The notes below the pieces were generated by a model. The model was not told the DNA's origin. It saw only the letters and a program-made list of their open reading frames with translations, and ran no database searches. Shown piece by piece: positions 30,490 to 39,662 of a stretch of 64,000 bases of DNA. A program made the position numbers and the translations under genes. Source of the DNA: Temnothorax longispinosus (taxonomy: Eukaryota > Arthropoda > Insecta > Hymenoptera > Formicidae); NCBI RefSeq assembly GCF_030848805.1, contig NC_092362.1, positions 7,936,001-8,000,000 of the forward strand, read 5' to 3'. Positions within the stretch are counted from its first letter, which is position 1. The number at the start of each line of letters is the position of its first letter.

Positions 30490-30640
30490 GGGTGTACCAC
30501 AGATTACAAATGACTACTGATTTCAACTGATTTCAAGTGATTTTAACCGATTTCAACTGATTTCGTCCGATTTTATATGGTCAACCGATTTCAAATGATT
30601 TCAAATGATTTCACAAGTGATTTCAACTGATTCCAAAACA
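30490..30640 (+). repeat. Short TGATTTCAA-type repeats
   Basis: The words TGATTTCAACTGATTTCAAG and variants repeat about ten times with an 11-12 bp spacing. Confidence 0.7.
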
Positions 30641-30826
30641 GCACGATATATTGCAGCAACGTTGCAGCAATATTGCCACATTGCACTTGCAGCGTAAAAT
30701 TGCAGCAACATTGCAGCAATATTGCCACATTGCACTTGCAGCGTAAAATTGCAGCAACATTGCAGCAATATTGCCACATTGCTCTTGCAGTGTAAAATTG
30801 CAGCAACATTGCAGCAATATTGAAAT
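30641..30826 (+). repeat. 49-bp minisatellite, about 3.7 copies
   Basis: TTGCAGCAATATTGCC occurs at 30662, 30711 and 30760, and a partial at 30809. Each unit also holds an inner TTGCAGCAA duplication. The overlapping minus-strand frames (ILHCKSNVAILLQ repeats) are repeat artefacts. Confidence 0.88.
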
Positions 30827-30943
30827 GAGAAATGAAAAAGTGACAAGTGGTCGAAGTTGACGATAGTAAAAATTTTTGGCAGTTCAGGTAATTTTATTAT
30901 TTCAGTAATTTTTTATATTCAAAAATATGGTAATATTTATATA

Positions 30944-31361
30944 CGAGGTCTGGCAATAAAGTTAGCGAACTCGTCACAGTACAATTGCTACATATTTTAT
31001 TACTGATTATCACTGTGATTCTCTTCAAAGTTATAGTCTCCTTGGGAAGCTACACACCCATGCCACCTTATTCACCCTTCAAAGCAGTTTTGGAAATGTT
31101 GTGAATTGGTTTTTAAAGATGCCGTCGTGTGTTACTTTTAATTAATGTCATAAAAAAGTGCGTTCCTCTCAATGTTTCTTTTATTTTTAGAAAAAAAGTC
31201 ACATGGGACCAGATCCGGTGTTTTGAAGGGTGAACAAGGTACTGGCATAAATGTATAGCTTCCCAAGAGGACTACTTTGAAGACGATAATAGTGATAATC
31301 AGCAATAAGATATGTAGCAATTGTACCGTGATGAGTTCGCTAACTTTATTGTCAGACCTCG
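30944..31361 (-). mobile_element. mariner deletion derivative (418 bp)
   Basis: The ends CGAGGTCTGGCAATAAAG and, inverted, CGAGGTCTGACAATAAAG lie next to TA (30942-30943, 31362-31363). The inverted similarity extends about 115 bp. On the minus strand a remnant reads SPFKTPDLVPCDFF, the third catalytic-aspartate motif (PDL.P.DFF) of mariner transposases. Most of the transposase is deleted. Confidence 0.82.
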
Positions 31362-31580
31362 TATATATAATATATATATATATATATGGGGCATTCTCCG
31401 TGAAATCAGACATCCCCCCTGTCCAAAAATTGGGGTCACCTAAAAAATTCTTTCGGGGCTTGTTTGAGATCGCGGTAATTGGCATCTCGAACCGCCTTCG
31501 GTTGCATGTGAGCGCATGCACGCTTGCGATGATTAATATTCGCTTAAAATGTCGCATGGGATTTTCACGGTAATATTCAG

Positions 31581-31710
31581 TATAGCATGGATCTTTCGGG
31601 ATTAGCATTCTGGCAATTTCTCTAACATTGTCATCAACAATAAGGTCAAGCTTTGTTCAACGGTACGAACGACTTATTTATGCTTACACAAAAGAAAGAT
31701 CCATGCTATA
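31581..31710. repeat. 17-bp inverted repeat pair
   Basis: TATAGCATGGATCTTTC (31581-31597) and its exact inverse (31694-31710) are separated by 96 bp. The owner element is unknown. Confidence 0.6.
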
Positions 31711-31719
31711 AACAAGGCA

Positions 31720-32165
31720 GTCGAAAACAGGTAACGATCGCTTCGGGTCGTCACTTGAAAACCGTGACGTAAGCACGATGACGTAGGCCGTCGGTGACCA
31801 ATCACCCTCGCGAAATCATCGGTAACTAGCTTGGAGGGAGCCTCTTTTTGGAGGTGATAAAAGACCGTCGCTGCGCCGCGGAAGAGGCTTGTCGGCCTTT
31901 TCGGCTATCCGCTCGCTTATCGCCAAGTATATCTCTATATGCGACCGCTGTACTCCGCTTAAACCGCTTTTCAAAAAGACATCCGCTCTCGCTAGATTTC
32001 GCCGCGATTATCGTGCTGAATTCTGTGCGCGCTCTCGGCACCTTGCCTGCAAAGAACTTGTGTAAATAACGTGTATATATTGACCATTAAACTTTAATTT
32101 GCTGTTACTTGCTGTGTCGTTATTTGTGATCGTCTTGTTACCTCGCGCTACACCGCGTTACCGCG
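31720..32165 (+). other. LTR-like segment (possible solo LTR)
   Basis: GC-richer than its surroundings, with a TATA-like GGTGATAAAAGACC (31852), a pyrimidine-rich body and ATTAAACTTTAATTTGCTG (about 32083) followed by a T/G-rich stretch. This resembles the U3-R-U5 layout of an LTR. No paired copy or clear borders are in the window. Confidence 0.35.
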
Positions 32166-32169
32166 TGCT

Positions 32170-32600
32170 CTCGAACAGGGCTCATTTTTTAGCTACACAT
32201 ATGTAGTTTTAGTTGAGCTGTGGCCTTTTGAAAAATCAACATGGTGGACCCCAATATGGTGGCCGAAGTCTGCGGGTAACGAGGTACGACGGAAGTTATA
32301 GACTGTCATAGAAAAATGTGTTAATGTGTTTATTTAGTAGTTAGCATTGAATCCATGGAAAAAATAAATTTTTAGTTTGTCCAAAACCAATATGGCGGCC
32401 AAATTATCCGTGAAATGCTAAAAAATAACTATTTTGTTCTTTAAAACGTACAAACTGCGTTCAATTTTCATGAAAATTTATATCATGATACATTTTAAGA
32501 TGTTGATCATAAATTAACAATTGGGACGTCGTATTTGAATATAACGAAACCCAATATGGCAGCTGTATATTCGAAAAATGCTAAAAAATAATGACGTCGA
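32170..32600. repeat. Old repeat with CCAATATGG modules
   Basis: CCAATATGGTGGCC, CCAATATGGCGGCC and CCCAATATGGCAGC recur at about 32251, 32387 and 32551, each followed by GCTAAAAAATAA-like sequence in the later units. These are divergent tandem modules of about 140-165 bp. Confidence 0.5.
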
Positions 32601-32811
32601 TATATTCAAATCATACAGACTCGTTCTAATTATTATTAATTTGAGTGTTACGGTATTTTTTAATTGCTTTTTTTATTTACTTTTTCAAATTTTTATGAAT
32701 TTTCATTATTTTTTTATTTTTGACTATGATTTCGTTATTGCGGTGACAAAATTTGAACGTGGTTGTTCAAATATGATTTTTCCAGTGAATACAGAATAAT
32801 TTTTGAATAAG

Positions 32812-33222
32812 TAAGTGAAGGCAAGACAGATAGTCTTTCGAGCCAGTGAAGGCAAAAGAGACAGATTGTCCGACCAGTGAAGGCAAGAGAGACAGACTGT
32901 CCAGCCAGTGAAGGCAGGAGAAACAGATTGTCCGGCCAGTGAAGGCAAGAGAGACAGATTATCCGGCCAGTGAAGGCAAGAAAGACAGATTGTCCGGCCA
33001 GTGAAGGCAGGAGAGACAAACTGTCCGGCCAGTGAAGGCAGGAGAGACAGACTGTCCAGCCAGTGAAGGCAAGAGAGACAGACTGTCCAGCCAGTGAAGG
33101 CAAGAGAGACAAACAGTCCAGCCAGTGAAGGCAAGAGAGACAGACTGTCCGGCCAGTGAAGGCAAGAGAGACAGATTGTCCGGCCAGTGAAGGCAAGAGA
33201 GACAGATTGTCCGGCCAGTGAA
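32812..33222 (+). repeat. 31-bp minisatellite, about 13 copies
   Basis: The unit CCAGTGAAGGCAAGAGAGAC plus 11 further bases repeats with small variants (AAGAG/AGGAG, GACTG/GATTG). Since 31 is not a multiple of three, it cycles through all frames. The SLAFTGRTVCLSC-type frames on the minus strand are artefacts. Confidence 0.92.
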
Positions 33223-33518
33223 TACAGAATAATTTTGTTTCTTCGCTTTAAACCTTAATAGAACCTTAGATCTTTTTCGTAGAGCGGTAAATTTACAACA
33301 GAAAATCTATGTGGCGCAATACTGTATTACTGTTTGTTAGATAGTTATAAAATTTTTTCTATCTTACTAAATAAAAAATAAAAAATCGCGATGAGCGACT
33401 TGTTAATATTAATATTAAGGACTAAAATTTTAACAGGTATCTTATTTTACCTTCCTGCAAGTATATATGCTATTCGTGAAATGAAAAAAAAAGTTGCTCC
33501 AAAATGACACACCCTAAT
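33223..33518. other. AT-rich spacer
   Basis: No gene seen. It ends in ACACCCTAATATACAGGGTGT, a small palindrome spanning the start of the large palindrome. Confidence 0.45.
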
Positions 33519-34144
33519 ATACAGGGTGTTCGATATAAAAGTAACCACTCGAATACGGGGGGTAGATTGGGTCAAACTGAAAAGAAAAGTCTCGTACCAT
33601 TTTGCAAAATTCGCAATAGTTAACGAGTTATTAAATAAAACGTCTGAGCGAATGAGCGCACAAGGAGCGATAAAGGCGGGCCTCGGCGGCTGGCTGGGCT
33701 GGCACGGTGCCCGGCGCGCGGCGAGCGGTGGGGGTCGAGAGACGAGCGGCGAGCGGGGCGCGGCGCGGCGCGGCGAACGTCGAGCGACAGATGTTATACA
33801 CCGCGGCGAAAAAGTATTAGAGCCAGCCCATACTAAACTTACGATAATTCCTTCGCGTAAACGGGATTTTGTAGTAACTTACAATAATTTACTCCGCGTA
33901 AACGAGTGAATTATCGTAAGTTACTACAGAAGTAACGCGCTCGCGTAAACGTAGTAACAGGTAGCACACGTATTGCATAGGCATTGCCGTAGCGTCTTAC
34001 GCCTTAGATAATATTAATTAGTTTAGCTTGAATTATGTGTAATAGAAACATTTAATTTTAGTAAATTTAATTATTTTGCATGTCAAAGTTTACGAGGTTT
34101 ACCAAGCTTCACTTTAACTTTTGTTTATGTTAGCATAACTTTAA

Positions 34145-35184
34145 TGGTGCGTGTCCACCTGCGAGTAAAACTCTCGAGAGTAGCTCTCGAGATTGATTCT
34201 CGCAAATGGACACATTCCTGGAGAGTACCTAACGGAGAATGAATCGCAGCTCTCGGCGAGCGAACTTTTATCAAGACCTACTCGCAAATCGACACGACGT
34301 TATTTTACTCTCGGAGATCAGCTCGCCAAGCTCGAACGCTGTTCGTATTTTGAGAGCTACATGTTGAGAGTAAAAACCGAGATGGCAAAAGTTTGTTCCT
34401 TTGATGACACAAAGGAACTTATTGAATAATGCGGAAATCATGAACTATTGTAGAATACTACTGTGACAGAAATAAAAAAATTTTAAAATTTTTATGTTCT
34501 GCGAATAAAGTGCGAAAAAAATTCATAATTTAAAGAATTAGATAAGAATATTTTTAATACATTTTCTAATTACTTGGTCAATAATTAGTTACACTTTAGT
34601 TTTACATACTTTGCACGTTTTAGTTACAGTGCTGAAATTAAATACATTTAATTTTACATCGCGAATTAAGTACATTTAAAAAAAAGAAATAAAATTATTA
34701 AATATTTACATGTAAAAATCTAACATCAAGGTATTTCGCAAACTGAAAATTAAATAATAATATCGCACTATGTATTCCACTTCACATTTGTAAGTCTGTG
34801 GAAACTTTTAATTGTTGGGAGTCTTCAATCTTAAGCTCTCTAATTAGAGCAGATCCGGCACCTGCAATCAATCCATTGATCGACCCAGAAGGTCTTTTTG
34901 TTGTTATTTAACACTCTTTTTCTTTTTAAAATAATGCTATCCACTATAGCAGCCGCAAGTTTTTTCGTTTACGCGACATTATGATGTCACCACTCTCAGA
35001 CATCAACTAAAAAAAATACGTAAGTGGACACGGTTTTGAGAGAACTCTCCGAAAGAATACTCTCTGGATTCTCACGAGATGCTCGCGAGAGTACAATGTC
35101 AGAAAAATTACTCTCAAATGGACAGTGTCAGAATCAATCTCGAGAGCTACTCTCGACAGTTTTACTCGCAGGTGGACACGCACC
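34145..35184 (+). mobile_element. Inner TTAA-flanked element, left copy
   Basis: It is bounded by TTAA at 34141-34144 and 35185-35188. The ends are TGGTGCGTGTCCACCTGCGA and its inverse, followed by CTCTCGAGAGTAGCTCTCGA-rich subterminal sequence. About 1040 bp with no transposase. A TTAA duplication suggests piggyBac-type mobilisation, although the termini do not start CCC. Confidence 0.65.
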
Positions 35185-35232
35185 TTAAAACTCTCGAGAA
35201 TATCTTATCGAAGATATTCTCGAGAGTTTTAA

Positions 35233-36272
35233 GGTGCGTGTCCACCTGCGAGTAAAACTGTCGAGAGTAGCTCTCGAGATTGATTCTGACACTGTCCATT
35301 TGAGAGTAATTTTTCTGACATTGTACTCTCGCGAGCATCTCGTGAGAATCCAGAGAGTATTCTTTCGGAGAGTTCTCTCAAAACCGTGTCCACTTACGTA
35401 TTTTTTTAGTTGATGTCTGAGAGTGGTGACATCATAATGTCGCGTAAACGAAAAAACTTGCGGCTGCTATAGTGGATAGCATTATTTTAAAAAGAAAAGA
35501 GTGTTAAATAACAACAAAAAGACCTTCTGGGTCGATCAATGGATTGATTGCAGGTGCCGGATCTGCTCTAATTAGAGAGCTTAAGATTGAAGACTCCCAA
35601 CAATTAAAAGTTTCCACAGACTTACAAATTGTGAAGTGGAATACATAGTGCGATATTATTATTTAATTTTCAGTTTGCGAAATACCTTGATGTTAGATTT
35701 TTACATGTAAATATTTAATAATTTTATTTTCTTTTTTTTAAATGTACTTAATTCGCGATGTAAAATTAAATGTATTTAATTTCAGCACTGTAACTAAAAC
35801 GTGCAAAGTATGTAAAACTAAAGTGTAACTAATTATTGACCAAGTAATTAGAAAATGTATTAAAAATATTCTTATCTAATTCTTTAAATTATGAATTTTT
35901 TTCGCACTTTATTCGCAGAACATAAAAATTTTAAAATTTTTTTATTTCTGTCACAGTAGTATTCTACAATAGTTCATGATTTCCGCATTATTCAATAAGT
36001 TCCTTTGTGTCATCAAAGGAACAAACTTTTGCCATCTCGGTTTTTACTCTCAACATGTAGCTCTCAAAATACGAACAGCGTTCGAGCTTGGCGAGCTGAT
36101 CTCCGAGAGTAAAATAACGTCGTGTCGATTTGCGAGTAGGTCTTGATAAAAGTTCGCTCGCCGAGAGCTGCGATTCATTCTCCGTTAGGTACTCTCCAGG
36201 AATGTGTCCATTTGCGAGAATCAATCTCGAGAGCTACTCTCGAGAGTTTTACTCGCAGGTGGACACGCACCA
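35233..36272 (-). mobile_element. Inner TTAA-flanked element, mirrored right copy
   Basis: Mirror of the left copy, bounded by TTAA at 35229-35232 and 36273-36276. A 40-bp CTCGAGAATATCTT-type palindrome separates the two copies. Confidence 0.65.
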
Positions 36273-36925
36273 TTAAAGTTATGCTAACATAACAAAAGTT
36301 AAAGTGAAGCTTGGTAAACCTCGTAAACTTTGACATGCAAAATAATTAAATTTACTAAAATTAAATGTTTCTATTACACATAATTCAAGCTAAACTAATT
36401 AATATTATCTAAGGCGTAAGACGCTACGGCAATGCCTATGCAATACGTGTGCTACCTGTTACTACGTTTACGCGAGCGCGTTACTTCTGTAGTAACTTAC
36501 GATAATTCACTCGTTTACGCGGAGTAAATTATTGTAAGTTACTACAAAATCCCGTTTACGCGAAGGAATTATCGTAAGTTTAGTATGGGCTGGCTCTAAT
36601 ACTTTTTCGCCGCGGTGTATAACATCTGTCGCTCGACGTTCGCCGCGCCGCGCCGCGCCCCGCTCGCCGCTCGTCTCTCGACCCCCACCGCTCGCCGCGC
36701 GCCGGGCACCGTGCCAGCCCAGCCAGCCGCCGAGGCCCGCCTTTATCGCTCCTTGTGCGCTCATTCGCTCAGACGTTTTATTTAATAACTCGTTAACTAT
36801 TGCGAATTTTGCAAAATAGTACGAGACTTTTCTTTTCAGTTTGACCCAATCTACCCCCCGTATTCGGGTGGTTACTTTTATATCGAACACCCTGTATATA
36901 CTCAGCAAACACACATTTTTTTACA

Positions 36926-37630
36926 GATGATTATATAAGAGCATTAGATAAGCTTGCTCAAGCAGAGAAGACATCGAACTTAAAAGATTTCGATTTTGTA
37001 AATTCAACAAATGTGACAGCCGCTGCCAGAAAAAGAAGGCAAAAAAGGAAAAAAAAATTTTTTCTAACAGTAGTGACGATGAGAGTGACATAAACCAATT
37101 TAAAACAAATAAGAAAAAATCTATGCTTCAAGGTTGTATTTGTGATTACAATATATATTTGACTTTAACATGACATGTTTTAATAATTGCTTTATTCTTT
37201 ATTAATTGATTGCAAATAATTATATCAGATAAACCAATGGAAGAAATAATACAGAAACCACCACAAATCAATTCTCTTGTGAGAAGTAATGAGCCAAAAA
37301 TTGCGTTGATGGAAAAAATCGCACCTGAACAATCTTCAATTCCAAAAATAAGTCAGAAATCCAAAAATGTTATTGACATTCCCCAACAAGGAGAAAAAGT
37401 ATTCTGTGGTAATAAAACAAATTTGAAATTGTTAAATTATTAATTAGTTTTTAAATTACAGAAATTTATTAAATTTGTTTATATTTAATAGATTTTGAAG
37501 AAACTGTGCTGCGAAAACTTAACTCCATATTGACGAAATTGGCTATTTTAGATAATAGAATGACTCAGATAGAGTAAAAAATACAAATAGGAAAAGTTCC
37601 GAATGAAGACTTAGCTGAATTAGAGGATGA
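36926..37630 (+). pseudogene. DUF4806-type gene exons, second locus, 3' cut
   Basis: Three exons have matching splice borders. Exon 36926 to about 37130, after TTTTTTACAG: DYIRALDKLAQAEKTSNLKD and K/R-rich RRQKRKKKFFSNSSDDE. Exon 37229 to about 37409, after TATATCAG: PMEEIIQKPPQIN. Exon from about 37492, after TTTAATAG: FEETVLRKLNSILTKLAILD. These match the linker regions of insect DUF4806 proteins. A stop (TAA) interrupts the last exon at about 37576, and a long-TIR transposon begins at 37633 before the DUF4806 core. The upstream intron contains the large palindrome. Confidence 0.55.
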
Positions 37631-38106
37631 AAGGAGGGGTGTCAATAAGGTCGTTTTTTGGCCCACGTCAGAATCGCTCCAAACTGTGGTATTTTCTTCC
37701 TACCGATGTAGCTTACAACCTCCTAGAACCGTTTGCTGTCGAGCTATTAGAGGCTGAGAACGGGCAACTTGAAGTCTCAAAAATCAATGGAGTTTTTCAC
37801 ACAGTGGTAGTGCCGGTCTCATTTCAGCAGTCATTGTTGGGAGGGACGGAGAAAGGGGGGAGGGAAAGAGGGAGAGCGGGAGATAGAGGAGGGAGAAAAA
37901 GAGGGAGGGGGGAAGTAGAGGGAAAGAGAAGGAGGCAAAAATCGCTCTAAACTGTGGTATTTTTTTCCTACCGATGTAGCTCACAACCTCCTAGAACCGT
38001 TTGCTGTCCGAACAATTAGAGGCTGAGAACGGGCAACTTGAAATCTAAAAAATCAATGGAGTTTTTCATATGGTGGTAGTGCCGGTTTCATTTTAGCATG
38101 TTATTG

Positions 38107-38221
38107 TTGAGAGAGAGGGAGGAGAAGAGGGTGGGAGGTAGAGGGGGAGAAAAATAGAGAGGGAGGCAGAGGGGGGCAGAAAAAAGGAAAGAGAGGGAGG
38201 GAGAAGGAGAGAGGGAAAGAA

Positions 38222-38263
<42 letters not shown>

Positions 38264-38455
38264 TAATGGGAACCAGACGGGAGGGAGCAGGTCTGCCTCC
38301 CTCTCCCACCCTTTCCTCCCTTTCCCAATCTCTCTTTCCCGCTCTTTCTCTCTCTCTCTCTCTCCCCTCTACCTCCCTCCCTCCCTCACCTCTCCCCACC
38401 CTCCCTCCTTCTCTTCCCCTTCCTCCCCCTCCCTTTTTTTCTCCCTTCCTCCCAA
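38107..38455. repeat. GA-rich then CT-rich low-complexity core
   Basis: Purine repeats to about 38260, then pyrimidine repeats from about 38290, a mirror that can fold on itself. All long frames here (G/R/E- or S/L/P-rich) are compositional. Confidence 0.85.
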
Positions 38456-38493
38456 CATTAACATGCTGAAATGAGACCGGCACTACCACCAAT

Positions 38494-38817
38494 AAACTTA
38501 CTTTGTTTTAGTCTTGATGCAGAAGCAAGTTCTCCTCTAACTCCTTGTTTCTTAACCATAGAGATATTTATACATAACGCCGTTCCATTACTAATTCGCT
38601 ACACAAGTTCCTCAGTGTGAATAGACATGTTAACCATATCGATAGATTTTTCACAAGAGAATTTACTACTTGCAAGAAATTCTTGCGGGACAATGATGAT
38701 GTCCTTGTCACCAAGGCTGACAAAGGCCAAATAACTGTTATTCTGGATAAGAACGCGTATGTAAACCAAATGACTGAATTGCTTGGAGACCAAAATACTT
38801 ATAAAAAATTGAAAAAA
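38494..38817 (+). mobile_element. Penelope fragment captured in the TIR element
   Basis: These 324 bp equal 39663-39986, the first part of the Penelope element. I see no difference. It interrupts the right TIR between GGCACTACCACC and CTCCATTGATTTTTGAGA, replacing about 10 bp of the arm. It includes the protein start NRHVNHIDRFFTREF. Confidence 0.88.
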
Positions 38818-38978
38818 CTCCATTGATTTTTGAGACTTCAAGTTGCCCGTTCTCAGCCTCTAATTGCTCGGACAGCAAACGGTTCTAGGAGGTTGTGAGC
38901 TACATCGGTAAAAAGAAAATACCACAGTTTGGAGCGATTCTGACGTGGGCCAAAAAACGGCCTTATTGACACCCCTCC

Positions 38979-39356
38979 TAACTAGAAATAGAAATTTGTA
39001 CATTTTTGTTAAAATATTTAATTTTTTGTAGAAATGGTTATTTTTTTGTAGAAATATCTACGAAATAGTACCACAAATTACAATATTCTCAAAGCAAGAA
39101 ATTATTGCAAGTAGTATTTTATGAAAAATTACAATTTATAAAAAATAGTACAAAAATCAAATTTTAAAAATTTAAGAAGAAACAAAATCTTAAAAAATTA
39201 AAACATCTGCTTACTTGTAGAATACTACAAAAATTTACAAAAGTGTTCCAATTCTAGCATTTTCATGTAGGATTTTGTAGTACTTCTTAAATTCATGTAG
39301 AATTTAATAGATTCTGGCAATTATATTTTATAGTTTTTTAAATTTTGTAGAAATAT
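38979..39356. other. A/T-rich stretch with TTTTGTAGAA repeats
   Basis: TTTTTGTAGAAAT and related words recur many times (39025, 39046, 39223, 39273, 39344). No gene or RNA seen. Confidence 0.5.
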
Positions 39357-39662
39357 TTCCGCCAGGGGGTAGAGCGCCAGACTCGTAATCTGAGGAACCA
39401 GGTTCAAGTCCACTAGAGTCATGTAAGCATGGAATGTTTTTCCGATAGCTGCGCCCCTCCGTGCAAGATAGGTTCTTGTGCGGAGAAAACTGGGCTCCGT
39501 CTTTTGGAAAGAGACGTTAAGTCGTTGGTTCAAAGGGTTAAAGTGAGAGGAGAAGGATAGTATTGGTAGTAGATTGCGAACCCTACGGGGTATGATATAA
39601 ATTACGAATTTTACAAGAATATATATATGTATGCCATAAATATAATGTAATAAATTTATTAA
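39357..39662 (+). mobile_element. tRNA-derived SINE (tRNA-Thr-like head)
   Basis: The head (39362-39420) keeps an A-box-like GTAGAGCGCCAG, an anticodon stem CAGA/TCTG around the loop CTCGTAA (anticodon CGT, Thr) and a perfect B box GGTTCAAGTCC (39401-39411). A tRNA-unrelated body follows (GAGACGTTAAGTCGTTGG...) and an A/T-rich 3' part directly next to the Penelope element. It would be transcribed by RNA polymerase III. The acceptor stem is not intact. Confidence 0.72.

Larger units (their letters stand above)
33519..36897. mobile_element. 3.4-kb near-perfect palindromic element
   Basis: The left arm (33521-35206) and right arm (35211-36895) are mirror copies with only a handful of substitutions and small indels visible. 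The axis lies at TCTTATCGAAGA (about 35208). Both outer ends read TATACAGGGTGTTCGATATA. Each arm carries a GC-rich block (33650-33790 and mirror) and a TTAA-flanked inner element. The frames at 33526-33909 and 34193-34429 and their mirrors have no recognisable domain. The outer termini resemble those of the element at 54890-55732, a TACAGGGTGT group common in insects. Confidence 0.88.
37633..38978. mobile_element. Long-TIR DNA transposon with microsatellite core
   Basis: The ends are GGAGGGGTGTCAATAAGG (37633) and its inverse (to 38978), with inverted similarity for about 200 bp. The left arm is internally duplicated (37670-37840 and 37938-38105). The middle is GA-rich, then TC-rich (38107-38455). 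The right arm is split at 38490 by a Penelope fragment (38494-38817). No transposase is seen, and no clear target duplication. Confidence 0.75.

Noticed and set aside
30591..30846. Cysteine-rich CCNVAAILH-type repeat frames
   Set aside because: Translation of the 49-bp minisatellite on the minus strand.
32724..33196. Minus-strand frames with SLAFTGRTVCLSC repeats
   Set aside because: Produced by the 31-bp minisatellite, which cycles through all three frames.
33526..33909. Frames in the palindrome arms (also 34193-34429 and mirrors)
   Set aside because: No recognisable domain; conservation follows from the inverted duplication.
37784..38492. G/R/E-rich and S/L/P-rich frames
   Set aside because: Purine/pyrimidine low-complexity core of the long-TIR element.
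39362..39420. Functional tRNA-Thr gene
   Set aside because: The acceptor stem does not pair and the D-arm is disturbed; a SINE head is the better reading.
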